From assembly GCA_947179485.1 (NCBI GenBank), contig OX359250.1:19512539-19576538 (forward strand): a stretch of DNA of 64,000 nt, given 5' to 3'. Made by a program: the position numbers and the translations under genes. The DNA is from Allacma fusca (lineage: Eukaryota > Arthropoda > Collembola > Symphypleona > Sminthuridae). Positions 29,048 to 40,605 of the stretch are shown here, piece after piece (the stretch's first letter is position 1; every line of letters begins with the position of its first letter). The notes beneath the pieces were generated by a model that was not told the origin of the DNA, did no database searches, and saw only the letters and a list, made by a program, of their open reading frames with translations.

Positions 29048-29269
29048 CAGTGCTCGGCCAATAATTTGCATTATAAGCTTGTAGAGATGGTCTCCGGTGG
29101 ATAACTCCAACGGGGCTTGCACTAAAGGGCTAAAATTTTTAGAACTTATAAACAGAGGTGTTAAGACGAGATAGGTGGGGGAAAAACATAGATTTTGTTG
29201 TTTATATCAGTATTAAAAAATTTGAAAACCAAAAAGGTGAGAATTCCGTGTGACAAAAGTTTGCATTAT
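29048..29269 (+). repeat. Left terminal inverted repeat of Tc1-like element
   Basis: The outer end CAGTGCTCGGCCAATAAT is followed by TTGCATTATAA. The inner end, near 29252-29269, reads GACAAAAGTTTGCATTAT. In IR/DR transposons such paired motifs are the two transposase binding sites; the binding role here is inferred from that family. The blocks GGTCTCCGGTGGATAACTCC and TTTTTAGAAC are shared with the right repeat. Confidence 0.9.
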
Positions 29270-29309
29270 GCGTAATGTATCCCAGCTCTTTCTGCACAAT
29301 TCACGAAAA

Positions 29310-30497
29310 AAGAGCTCTGGATTAGACATTATTGTTCGTATTTACAGTAAAGAGTGTCGTAAGCAAATTAGCTAAGTAATTATGATATGGAAAAAAGATT
29401 GAAGCCAGGATTGTACAGATTTAAATGTCCGGGGGTACATTGACGTTGCTTCAATTAAAACACCCTCTGAATTGCTACACGTTCCGTATCCAGCTGCTGA
29501 AACAGTGTTTTTCAGGTGCACTAGGTACGAAGTAATCAAACGCTATCTCACACTGGCCTACCAGGGGTTACCAGCAAGTGGTTGGACCGTCAAATAATGA
29601 AGACAGCCATAAAACATAGGAAGTGGCGAACTAACCTGAACGCTGGCAGCGTATGAAGCGACGCCAGTGTCAGTATTAGGGACCTTACTGTAAGGCGAAG
29701 ACTCAAGGAAGTTTAATACAATCGAAATAATGACCGGAAAAAATCTTTGATCACCAAAAAATATGCTGACAAAATAAGGTAGCAGGAGATGAAATTTTTC
29801 CAAATGTGAAGATAAGCATTGGGCTAAACTTCATCGGTCTCGGGGTTCCAAAATCTATAGTTTTGATACCAAAGGACAGCCAAGAGTGTGGCGAAGCCCA
29901 GGAGAATCACTACAGCCAGGGTTCTACAAGTTTACCGTAATTCGCGAAGATTATAAACTTGCTTACAACAACCTTAAATAAGTCCTCCTATAAGCATGGC
30001 TTCATCCCATACTCATTTTCAGATCTCTTGACAGTATGGGGCGGTTTCTGGCCCAATATCGTAGGGAATCTTGTTAGCGTTCATACTACCACGAACAAGG
30101 AGATCCATCAGTCCATATTTAAGAAATATTTTAAGGACTCTTAAAACAAATTAAAATTTTTTAGGAAATTAATTTTTCACATGACGAAGGATCAGAAGCA
30201 TTCATCCAAATCTATGCAACCATGGTTTTAGAAGAGCCACGTATATGTCCTCCTATGAATTACTTAATCGGAAGACCTGAATCCCATTTAAAATTTTTTG
30301 GGTCGAGCTTGTTCTTACGCTCCGTGGTGGCCCCCACCCGGCCTAGGATAATGTTGAGATACTGCTGATTCTCACAGACTAGTGGTACACTATTCCACCC
30401 AAAAAGACGCGAAAGCAAGTGTATTCCGTCCCCCAAATTATTCAAGAGCTTATTAAGGCCCGTAATGGGTATATCCGCTATTAAAACTAAAGGGTGA
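29310..30497 (+). pseudogene. Degraded Tc1-like transposase (DDE-type)
   Basis: Remnants of a DDE transposase lie in order between the inverted repeats. From about 29319, LDIIVRIYSKE resembles the N-terminal helix-turn-helix start. At 29687-29775, TVRRRLKEV and RKKSLITKKYADK match the TVRRRL and RKKP-ISxKN blocks. At 29817-29950, HWAKLHRSRGSKIYSF then QPRVWRSPGESLQPGFYKFTV match HW-SDESKFNLF and RVWRRPGE. At 30414-30497, CIPSPKLFKSLL and the terminal KTKG-stop match the IP--L--L and AKGG C-terminus. The aspartate of the usual SDES block appears replaced (SRGS). The frame differs between the 29687 and 29817 blocks, with stops in each, and the VMVWG-to-DNAP/HT region is poorly recognisable. It is non-functional. 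Function is known from the family; identification is by eye. Confidence 0.8.
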
Positions 30498-30502
30498 CGG
30501 AA

Positions 30503-30725
30503 ATAATGCAAACTTTTGTCACACGGAATTCCACCTTTTTTTGTTTTTAAATTTTTTTATACTGATATCAACAACATATTCAATACTTTTTTTATTCCCT
30601 ATCTCGTCTAAACACCTCTGATTATACGTTCTAAAAATTTCAGCCCTTTAGTACAAGTCCAACAGGAGTTATCCACCGGAGACCATTTGTATTGAATTAT
30701 AATGCAAATTTGTGGCCACCGAGTG
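30503..30725 (-). repeat. Right terminal inverted repeat of Tc1-like element
   Basis: Read on the - strand it starts CACTCGGTGGCCACAAATTT and ends at the inner motif GACAAAAGTTTGCATTAT near 30503-30520, mirroring the left repeat over its whole length. The inner motif is identical on both sides over 18 bp, whereas the outermost 10 bases differ at several positions. Confidence 0.9.
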
Positions 30726-30727
30726 TA

Positions 30728-32316
30728 GATACAGAAGTTCGGTCTCTCTGTGAGGTTGGAGTTATTGTATGGCTCTGTATTGTATCTATCTGTAGGATTT
30801 TATCTGTAGCTTTTTATTCCACATCCATCGGTTATTGGCGAACTGAGAGGACTACAAGGGATCTTCAATTTGTATTCATTTTTCTGCCCATCTTTCTCCA
30901 AAAGGTTTCTTTTTCTTTGGCGGAGCTGACTCCAGCCGTGTATAGCTAGGAGGTAAATATCTATCTCCCCTACAGGGATATATAATCTCTCGGAGAAATA
31001 CAAGGGATCGGGAAGGGACGCTGTAAATATTTGGATATGGGAGTTGTGTAGGAAGATTTGATATATCTACAGGGACACGGAGGGAAAATATTCGGAAGGC
31101 TTGAGACGAGTACGGTGTGGGACGGGAAGTAGTAGAAAAGTCGTGTGAATTTATACGCTACTATTTATGAGTTGAGCACACACAGGAACCAAGTGTTATA
31201 ATATTATGAATAAAGTTTCCAAAGTTGTATGCATGCCCTCAGATTTTCCTCTCTTATTTTTAGTGTAAGTGTGAAAGCTTACATTGAGCTGTACGCACGT
31301 CCAAAAAGGGCATGTGACTGGGGAGAGAGGAAGGGCTCCAGATGCATACTGTGTACGAAAAGCATATGACGAAATGATACAAGATATAATTTAATTTTAA
31401 TACATCCAGCCACACTCATTACTTTGAGTTCAAATTTTATACACGTAGTTTTATGCATTAGAGAACGTCCGATGTTGGAATATGGGGGCGTCAACTTGTG
31501 ACTATGTATCTGCGTCCTGGATGCGTATACTTTTTTGAAATATAATTATGTGATTGTATATATGTATCTACATATGTATCTACACATGTATAGGCAGTTG
31601 GTTTCAGAGTCCGAAGCTAAAAAGCAGTTGACTATAATAAACAAAATGGGTTTATACAGTTGGGGAATTGTGCGTGTGCGTGCATGTAGGGTAATTTGTT
31701 TTATCATCCTCTTGCATTCTAGATTCTCACATATTATTATTTCCTCTTTTTCCCTCCATATAGTAATATGTAGATACTTATGCTTGATGGTAAGAATAGG
31801 GATTCCATTATCTGCCCAGACGACTCTGCACGTATAGGGTGTAGGGTCGAGGAAATTGCCCTATAGCTCTGCATCGTCCTTACTACAGCAAGCCCTGTAA
31901 ACCATGGAACTGAACATGAGATGGAGGGAGGTAGAGAGAAAGAGAAAGAAAGAAAACTAACTTTTAATTACTACTTGGACCAACTCCATTCTTTGGGATT
32001 TCGAGAACACGATATGCAGTTTTAGAGATTAAAATTTTTTACTGCTCATTTGATCCAAAACTTTTTCATGTCTTTTATTCCGCTATATACTCCGGAGCTT
32101 GAAGGGCTCATGGAGGCTCTGTACATGTAAGGGGGTAGCTCTGCAAAGAGCTGTAGTTGGAGTATCTTATGGGTATATCCTGGCAAGAGAAGAGTCGGGA
32201 GAAAGAGAGGGAGAGAGAGAGACAGAGAGACAGAGATAGAAAGTAAGCTAGAAGATACTCAAGATTCTTAAAATTAAACGAAACTAAGTTTTTCTTGTCT
32301 TTTGATATTTTTCCAG
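30728..32316. other. Non-coding DNA upstream of first visible TOX exon
   Basis: No coding exon is recognised. A GA-rich patch lies near 32198-32240. The last 30 bases form a T-rich polypyrimidine tract ending in TTTTTCCAG, the splice acceptor of the TOX exon at 32317. This stretch is therefore the 3' end of a TOX intron whose 5' end is not identified. Confidence 0.65.
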
Positions 32317-32397
32317 GGGTCCGATAATTTCAGTGTTGGTGTGGGTCTGTCCATTGCCTCTCCTACCCACCATACTTCAAGATACATGGCTGATCAA
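32317..32397 (+). CDS. TOX-family protein, exon (residues 1-27 of visible fragment)
   Basis: An 81-bp exon, phase 0 at both ends, between the acceptor TTTTTCCAG and the donor CAA/GTAAGT. It encodes GSDNFSVGVGLSIA, then a Ser/Thr/His stretch ending in SRYMADQ. The position just before the FHTP block and the GSDNF start parallel the GGNDNYLTITG segment of TOX4. No in-frame ATG precedes it within the exon, so a start-codon exon must lie upstream. The only internal ATG (32386-32388) would skip nearly all of the exon. The donor matches the consensus very well. Confidence 0.85.
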
Positions 32398-33187
32398 GTA
32401 AGTTTTTCCTTTTATTTCCCCCTTTTTTTTCTCATGTCCCTGCCCCGGGAGTCACTCAGGCTCCGTACAATTTCTACATCTACAAATGTAATTATAAAAT
32501 TGTTTTGTAACCTATTTACATTATTGCACACACACACACATAGATCCAACTCCCTCCAAATATTAGGTACACCTTTATAAGATCCAAGGCTCCCCTGCTA
32601 CTTAAAAATTCAATGTTAAACACTGCGCTATAAGTAGCCCGCATAACTACTAAACTTGTGAAATTAGATTTGGGCCACTGTCTAGTTAACGTCCGGGGGG
32701 ATTGAGGGAAACGTAAGAAATGCACCTATTAGATACAATATATATTTACACTAGTGTAATTAAAGCTTCATTCAACTTGGAAGCGTTCTCTGTAGGACGG
32801 GAGGACTTTTGTTTCTACTAATTTAGTCAAAGTATTTTGCACAAGACATGTTACCAAGTCTCTATTCTACTTTGATCAGCATTGAATTGAACTCCGCTCT
32901 TAAGCTCCTCAAAATAATGAAACAATTGCATTCTGATGCTGAGACAGTGAAGGAGTTCAGATGCGGGGGAAGTATCATGGAAATTATCTTTTTTCTCCAT
33001 AAACCTGCCTTGCGCACCGCTCCGGAGGAACCGGATGCTCCTTCAAGGCTCTGCATATAAGGAGGCCTCTGTGTATGAAAATGTTACATTTAAATTCTTC
33101 ACCATTCATTGGAATTTCCTTTATTTTTAATCCAAAGACTTATGCAGAGAAAGTATACAAAACTCATCATGGGAAATATTATATCGA

Positions 33188-33299
33188 GAGTTCATCCTGT
33201 CAAATACATAGGGAGTTCTTCCTACCAAATATAATTATACATAGGGAGTTCATCCTATCAAATACATAGGGAGTTCATCCTGGGAAATATAGAGTTCAT
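33188..33299. repeat. Minisatellite, about 25-bp unit, 4-5 copies
   Basis: Units follow GAGTTCATCCT, then A/GTCAAATACATAGG. The second copy carries an extra 8 or so bases (TATAATTA) and a CTT for CAT change. The fourth diverges (GGGAAATATA), and a fifth is only a GAGTTCAT stub. Because the units abut directly with no unique spacers, this is a tandem repeat and not a CRISPR array. Confidence 0.85.
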
Positions 33300-34364
33300 A
33301 TGGTTATTTATTGAGGTATAGTTTCTATGTATTGGTTTAATTGGGAGTAATTCCAAATACTTTAGTACTTCATTGATGAATTGATGATACAGTAATGGGA
33401 CACTTAGAAGTGTAAATGCAGTTTGTACCTATTCCTTGACAGTGTGTTAAGGTAGTAGTCGCCACCCGTATAAAGTAGTGTTTTGTTCGTCATACAGCAA
33501 TAGCGTCAAGTGTTTTTATCATGCTAAACGTATTCATTACGGACTTGATAAAATGTGGGGTTGTGTATATATTTTCCTTGATGAAATTGGACCGAGGGGC
33601 CCGCAGATGTTAGGAGGGACAGTGTAAATAAATTATTACCTGTAATAAGCAAGTACTATTGCTGGTTGTCATAATTGGCTGGAAATGATTATTTTCCTGG
33701 GTTTTATTAGTTTTTTTGAATGTGGTTCCTCCATGGCTGTCCCGAACACTGTCTTAACTGTATGTAACTACAGAGATATGTGTTCGCTCCACTCCCAATG
33801 AGACACAGTCAGGTTGATGATAATGATGCTGAGTAAACGTAAATGAAACAATGTCGACTGTGGAGGAAATTGCTTGCCTATTTGCATGATTTGATAATGA
33901 AGTTAAACTCTAGCACTTGCTAGCAAAACTAGACCCTCCCAACAAGCACGTGCATATCTACTACTCCTACTACTACTACTACTACAACAACAAATACTAC
34001 TACGACTTCTACCACAGAGGCTCTATGGTTGGGGTGTTTGTGTGTATATGTATTCATAGACATTATGATTACGTATATATATGCATATCTAGTACTTCCT
34101 AAAAGGAGGAAACTTACAACACACACACAGCATTTCGTAACGGGGATCCACATCAAACATTAACTTAGCTAAAGATTCGCTTCATGGATGCGCCAAATTG
34201 TGTGATTGCAATAATTTTCCGCTGTTCTAAGCGTTGTTATAGACTCTAATCACACAAACACAACCCAGCATTTAGAAGCATTCAAAAGAGAGAAAATCTA
34301 CCAGGAGCAGGGAAGAGGTAGTCTTCCAAAATAGGCTGAAACAGAGAGAAACTCTTGGGGAGCT

Positions 34365-34398
<34 letters not shown>

Positions 34399-34399
34399 G
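34365..34399. repeat. (GA)n microsatellite in TOX intron
   Basis: GA run with one CA interruption. It is one of the few purine-sense GA tracts inside the TOX gene. Confidence 0.9.
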
Positions 34400-35709
34400 T
34401 CAGAGAAGAGAGGGAAACAACACCAGCTAAGTAACACTTTTCACTGGACGAATTACTCAGTCTGAAAATCTTTAAGCTTAAATGCTTGTCCTGAGGATCT
34501 GTATAATTATTATATAAACAGGAGGGTTTATGTATACAAAAAGAGTATACCTGGAATGTTATCAACCTCCTGCGGTATAGTAACTTAGGGAGTTTAATAA
34601 CACTATCCCTCCATATAGCACTCGAGTCTTTTAATAATGACTGTATGCAAGTTGCTAATAGGTTCCTCTGGAAGTAACTACCTCTGGAGGTATAGGTTGA
34701 TGATTTTAAATGTGCATGTCTCTACTTTATTTGCACTTAGGAAGAACATTATCCAAGTATTTATTGTAAAAAGGAGGAGGGGAAATTTCGGTTTAAAAAT
34801 CCTTACTGCCCATAGGGATAGGAAGTGGTATCTGTAGATACATATAATTACAAGAGCCGTAATAATATAAATTTGGACTCTCAGGTCTCCGACCATGTAC
34901 ATACAGCTTACATAGGGAACATTCACCTACCCTTGCACTTAATTGGCTAGGATTATTTCCTTGTCTCTGTCTTCCTTGCTCCTTCCATCATTTACTTAGA
35001 GGACTGTGAGTATATGTCTATCTACTAGGAGAGGGATAGAGACGTGAAGGGAGATAGGGGGAGTTGGCTCTATGCTTACTCCTCTCACACAGTTACAGCA
35101 TATTAATACTAAAGAGTAAATATTCCTTGACGATAGTGTGCCTTCATTAGGGGATGGAACAACCTATCGTGTAATAAGTAAATTAGATGATATGTTTACT
35201 GTAGCTATGAAGCTAAGCTTGCAATTAGGTGTGCATATCTACCTTGATTATAGCTCTCCACCGTAGTCTCCAAAGGCACCAAATAAGAGTTTACCAACGG
35301 TAATGCGTCTTAGCTCATCAATTAACTATTATTTACCGTCGCCTTTGAGTCAGCACAAGGTTGTTATGATGCACAAGGCTATGGTTTATGTAAGTGTGGG
35401 CTATTTATTAGCTTTAAATACTATATTACTTTTTAGTGCTCTATTTGCATATTTTCAACTAAGGTACAGTATTTTAGAGGGAACTCATGGGCATATATAT
35501 CCATGTACATAGATATAGATAACCCATAGCAATAATCTCCTTCAGGATATTTTCCTCCAACGTTTACCATCCACTCTGGCAAGAAACTCTTCCCAGTCCA
35601 TCCCTCGAATGTCCCTTTGGTTTGGCAGGAAAACATACCTTAATTAACTCAAAAATGTATTTAGCAGATTACTAAATTATAGTACAAACTTTTGATTTAT
35701 TTCCTACAG

Positions 35710-35814
35710 ACTTTCCACACTCCTAATTTTGGAGATGAAGAATTTGACATCCCACCAATAGCTCTTCCACAGTCTGGAGATGGGTCCCATGGCCAAGGCA
35801 ACATGTCCTACTCG
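35710..35814 (+). CDS. TOX-family protein, exon with FHTP/GDEEF motif (residues 28-62)
   Basis: A 105-bp exon, phase 0 at both ends, between the acceptor CCTACAG and the donor TCG/GTAATT. It begins TFHTPNFGDEEFDIPPI, the most conserved part of TOX proteins outside the HMG box; TOX4 has TFHTPSLGDEEFEIPPI as I remember it. The rest is a Gly/Ser/Gln tail (QSGDGSHGQG, then NMSYS). The N-terminal region of family members has been described as an activation region, so an acidic transactivation role is likely but inferred. A long polypyrimidine (TTC)n tract starts less than 20 bases after the donor. Confidence 0.92.
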
Positions 35815-35830
35815 GTAATTACTTTTAAAA

Positions 35831-35951
35831 TGTTTTTTCCTTCTTCCTTCTTCTTCTCTTCTTCTTCTTCATCTTCTTTTTCTTCTTCTTCTTCTTCTTC
35901 TTCTTCTTCTTCTTCTTCTTCTTCTTCTTCTCCTTCTACTCCTTCTTCTTT
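35831..35951 (+). repeat. (TTC)n polypyrimidine tract beside TOX splice donor
   Basis: About 120 bases are almost entirely C and T, with a perfect core of about 17 TTC units at 35881-35931. The tract begins less than 20 bases after the donor of the FHTP exon. GAA/TTC repeats of this type can form triplex (H-DNA) structures. Serine-only frames read through it are artefacts. Confidence 0.95.
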
Positions 35952-38900
35952 AAATTAATAGTTAAGTTTCCAGCCGCCTAAAAAATTAATTAACTTCCTG
36001 CAGATGAATGTCTCATGTAGTGACATGCCGTAAAGCGTATGCACATGTGAAATTAGCCATATTGTGTGTGTTTGTACAGTCACACACACATTCCAACCAA
36101 GCACATCCTCACTCAGGATTTTCAATTAGGGGTTAAAGACCAGGAACTGTTTCAATGGAGTAGTGTCTTATTAATTTAACTAAAGGCTACCTTGTGTCTG
36201 GTCCACCCGGAATATTTTTAAATCCGGCTCAATTCAAATGAACCCGCCTGGAAAACTTGTGAAGGAGTGAAGAGGGCAGAGGGTTAGGAATTAAAAGTAT
36301 TAGCTGGCATTTTTTTACACAGAATTTAAATACACAAAAGCCCTTGTGAATATATTTTAAATCTCACCCGGTCCTCTGTCATGCTCCCATCGACCTTTTC
36401 AAAGCTCTGTAGTTGTGTCACTTAAAACAATCATTGAAGTAGCTATTTCATTAAGGAGATTTCCTACACATATACAAAAAGTAAGTGGAAGAAAAACTTG
36501 ATTCAGGGATTTCTCCCCCATCCCGTACACATATCCCATCAAGTGGAATAAGTAAGGGACAAGAGACGATGTGGGTTGAAAAGAGTGCGTCTCTGGGTCC
36601 TCTCCATCCTCTGGCTTGTATGAGTAATATATATAGAATATAGGGAGGAAGAGTTACATGCCAATTCAATTCATTAGGAGGGATTTTTATGTCTCCATCT
36701 CATTTTGCGATTGAGTAATGGAATGTGATCCTTAATCATTAATTACGACCGGAGAGTTAAAAAGGGGAAAAACTCTACTAACTACTCTCCTCAGGGTGAC
36801 GGAGAGACTTCACAGACTCCCCATGTATACATCTCTCCTCAGTTTTTACTCCTCTTTTTTGTTTGTACTCCCAATGTTTGTCGACACTGAGGAAAAAAGG
36901 GAAGAGAGTGAGAGGGAGGGTGTTGGAAGGGAATATTCCCTTTATAAATCTATGCATCATAGTAGTCGGTCAGGGTATGTATTTGAAAGCTACAGACACA
37001 GACACAAATATACCCCCTTGTCCCCAGCTCCAAGCTCAGTTTGCTACAACTCCGTCCAATATGCATGGCAGAGGGAGGGAAGGGACGAAGAGGGTAAAGA
37101 TTTAGTCTTACTTAGTTCTAAAAAAAACTACTACATACATACAAAACCCCGTATCCTCATATGCACAGGATGAGGAAAAATAATATAAGAGAGAGAGAGA
37201 GAACAAGACCTGAGGAAAACTTAAAAATTAAAGTTGCTAAAATTTCCTAGAGACGTGAAGAGAAAAAAAGTGGTCGAGTCCCAAGAGTGTGAAAACTTTC
37301 GATTTGAATTGTAAATGACTGTTTGGGAATTTTCTTCGACACCTTCTTTTCGTAGCTCTTTTTCCCCTTTTAGTTATTCTTTGTTATCCTTTACGGAGAC
37401 AGAGAAAAAAGGAGGTGTGTCTTGTGGATACGAACATCCAACGACGACAAAGCCTCTTAGTTTATGTCCTTTATTTATATGCAAAAAATGTTGGGCCAAA
37501 ATGAAACTTTCCTCCAGCTCTCTCTCTCTCTTCTCTCTCTTCTTATGTACTCCCTTTCTCTCTCTCTCTCTCTCTCTCTCAACACACAGCCAACACACAT
37601 TGAGCAACAGAGTCTCTTCCCCCATGCTCTGTCTCTTCTAGGGGTCTCCGTTTGTATCTAATATGTACGTGTATATTTAAATTTTCGGATGTGTCATTCT
37701 CCCAGTGTAAGAACCCTCTCGGAAAATATACTGGCGGAGGTTATAACTTTGGTTATTACTTAAGACTTTGTCAACTCTGGAAGTGATTGTGGTATGCTTG
37801 CACATAGGAGTGTGGTGGCGGGATGCGGGGAAGGTAAGGATGTTTATTTGGTCGGTGGGTTGGTGTGTATGCATACATATGCATATCTTAGGTTGTAGGC
37901 GTCTCTCTCTCTCTCTGCCTCTCTCTCTCTCTGTATGTATTTATGTCTGTGAACAAGTAAACGTGGTTGTAATGAAGGCTGTACTACGAGCAAAAAGGGA
38001 TACTTTGGGTACTATTATGAAGTGAAATTGGAAAAAAGTAAGGTGCCTCTGATGTGAAATTTTGGAAACGTGCTGCATCATTACCATACATACCGAGTCC
38101 TTATGCATTCGTTATTATTACCAGCACTGTCGGGATTGCATATAAATATAGTCCCTCATCCCAGAGTTGGTTCCAGTATGCCGTTTCGGAGTGTTTCTTT
38201 GAAGTGTATTTATTATAGAGGGAAGGAGCATCTATCCCAGCTATATGCACAGGAATTTTTTGTCAAAGGAAATAACACAGGTGTATAGTGTCACATACTA
38301 TGGGAAAAAAAGAGAAGACCTTCATATCCTTGAAGATTCTAGGTAATACTCGTACGAGAAACTTAACAAAAAAAACTTGTTACTCAAACATGTGATTTTC
38401 ATTGCACATTTATTTAAATTTACAAACTTGCATAAATATGAACGATGTAATATTTATATTGCGTGTTTTTTCTACTCTCCCCCTTTTTTTTTCTCTCTCT
38501 CTCTCTCTCTCTGTCTTTCTATTCTACTCGTCGTCGTCCCTTTATTCTATAAAGTTGTCATCCAGTGACAAGTGAGGGATTCATATATGTACTGGCTTTT
38601 TTTTCTACTCTGCATTGCGTGGTGTTAGTGCCATTGCTTGGCTCTCTCTCTCTCTCTCTCTCTCTTGACAAAGACTTCTCTCACTGTGACCACTCTTTGC
38701 TTTACAACAACACGTACCCTTCTGCTCCTGCTCATGAGATGAGTAAATGTTTGGGGAAAAAAAATTTTTGAGAAGAAAAATGACACTTGTTTAAACGACT
38801 GCTATCAATTTTATTTGGGAGGCTACTCTATGGTGGGAGATACATCCCACACACCATACCCAAACGGAGTAGCTCAGGGAGGAGACACAGAGGAAGAGAG

Positions 38901-39332
38901 CTTTAAGACGAGGTGGAGAAGAAACCACCAAAGTGTAGGGGAAAAAAAGGAATTGTGGAAGGAGGAAGGAGGGCGGAAAAAAGAAAAGAGGAAATAAAAT
39001 GGAACAGGGAAAAAATTTTTGACGGAAAAATAACGATGGAAAAAAATGTAATTCTTTATTCAGTTTCTTACATGGAAATCACTCCTCGTTTTCCTCCCTA
39101 TATGTTTTCCAAGGGAGAAAGGAGAAAGTATAGTTGGGAGAGAGGAAAGAGAGAAAAGGACGAGAATTTATGAAAATCATGTGAAACGAATGACAAATTA
39201 CTCAAAGCAAAGTGAAAAATTTATACTGCAGAGAGATTTTTTCCTTCTTTTTATTCATTTCCTTTCTATATTGAGAAGCATTAGACGACATTTATCCTGA
39301 GCAAAAGTTTTTTCTGGTGGGGATCACTTCTT

Positions 39333-39363
<31 letters not shown>

Positions 39364-39384
39364 TTTTCTCTCTCTCTCTCTCCC
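39333..39384. repeat. (CT)n-(T)n-(CT)n compound tract
   Basis: Two CT runs separated by a T-run of about 14 bases, in a TOX intron. Confidence 0.9.
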
Positions 39385-40605
39385 CTTTCCTCCAACTACT
39401 TAGTATGTACTCCACGTCTCGGAGTCTTCCCTATAACTTATGTATGTATGGGAGGGAGTATATTCATATTATGTAAGTACGACATGGAGCCAGGGCAAGA
39501 TTTTTTTTTCGTATACTAAGTATCTACATACAACTACCACGAAGGAACTAATATCCTTACAAATAGGACCGTTTTACTATTCCAATATGACTGTACATAA
39601 GTTGGTCTCTAATCAGTTCTCGTCGTCGCCTCTTTCTCTTCATTCTTTTCTCTTCTCCTTCATTCTGCCCTAAATGCATGAATTTTGTATTCGATAAACT
39701 TTCACTTTTTAAACGGTCTTCTCATTCTTTCTCTCCCTCCCTTTTCCCTCCACCCAATCAAGAAATGCCTTCACGTGGCTCTCTCTCTCCCTTATACATT
39801 TTCAATTATAAACCATCCAGGAAACTTGCGTTTTAATTAATTATTACTTTTACAACTGTCCCAGAATTTTTCATCATTTCCTCTCCCAACTCCACTTCCC
39901 TTGTTCAAGTTCACTTTCTAATTTTGAACTGCAATTTATGAATAACTCAGACAAGAAAATACTCTGATTTTTTTTATTTTATTTCCCATTTCATAAATTC
40001 AAGCCTTCCAGACTCGACTCGACCGGTGTTTCTAACTCATATTTTGTTTTGTTTTAATTCGGGGGGAAATGCAGTTTTGATTCCAAATGAAAATCTTGTC
40101 CTGAGTCGGATGTCAACATAGGTTTGGAAATGTAACTGGAATTAAAATTACTGTAAATAATAAGCCTTTTTGAGTTTTGAAAGTCAGGAAATTGAGAGCA
40201 GTGGATTGAGGACAGGCTGAGTCAGTGCTGGAGGCATGTTTGTTCCTAATTAAAAATAATAATGGAGGGAATAATGGGGACTGCTGGGGAATTTTGAATT
40301 GAGTAATGACATTTTGAGCGACAATTAACCAAATGAAAGGGATTCTCGGAAGTGTCATATGTCATTGAAGAGTAGGAGCGCACGTGTAGTGTTGTAATTG
40401 ATAAAAACAACAAGCAAGTTAAACTGTAAAAGCTTGAGAGGAGCTCCTGGTTTAATTGCGTTTATAGTTGGCAATTGTAACTCAATAAACAAAACCAGCA
40501 GGGATGACATTCATTATGAGCGGGAGGAACATACTCAGCCAACTATTAATTATAGTATGAGGGCATGCATAATTCAGTGTATACAAAGCACATAATTATA
40601 ACTCA

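Larger units (their letters stand above)
29048..30725 (+). mobile_element. Tc1-like (Tc1/mariner superfamily) DNA transposon, complete ends, decayed, IR/DR type
   Basis: A 1678-bp element is bounded by TA dinucleotides (29046-29047 and 30726-30727), the target duplication typical of the superfamily. Its ends begin CAGTGCTCGGCCA on the left and, read inward from the right, CACTCGGTGGCCA, close to the CAGTGCTGGCCA ends of Tc1. The terminal inverted repeats are about 222 bp and match at roughly four in five positions by eye. Each carries two related motifs: an outer GGCCA-nnn-TTTGCATTAT and an inner GACAAAAGTTTGCATTAT, as in the IR/DR group that includes Sleeping Beauty-like elements. The interior keeps + strand transposase fragments in different frames with stops, so the copy cannot make its own transposase. 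Divergence between the two repeats suggests an old insertion. Confidence 0.9.
32398..35709 (+). other. TOX intron (about 3.3 kb)
   Basis: Runs from donor GTAAGT at 32398 to an acceptor reading TTTCCTACAG at 35709. It contains a 25-bp-unit minisatellite (33188-33299), (CTA)n at 33958-33985, a GA tract at 34365-34399 and short CA runs. A 70-residue frame at 32848-33060 resembles no family I know and is not called. I see no alternative TOX exon. Confidence 0.8.

Noticed and set aside
29558-29803. - strand open frame inside the transposon
   Set aside because: It is the reverse shadow of the degraded + strand transposase.
30260-30511. Second - strand open frame inside the transposon
   Set aside because: The + strand in this stretch carries the transposase C-terminal motif and stop; the reverse frame resembles nothing.
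32848-33060. 70-residue frame in the first TOX intron
   Set aside because: It lacks clean splice signals in a matching phase and has no TOX similarity.
33188-33299. Repeats considered as a CRISPR array
   Set aside because: Units abut with no unique spacers, and the DNA is eukaryotic.
35692-35958. 88-residue frame ending in a long serine run
   Set aside because: The first part is the real TOX exon; the serine run is the intronic TTC repeat read past the donor.
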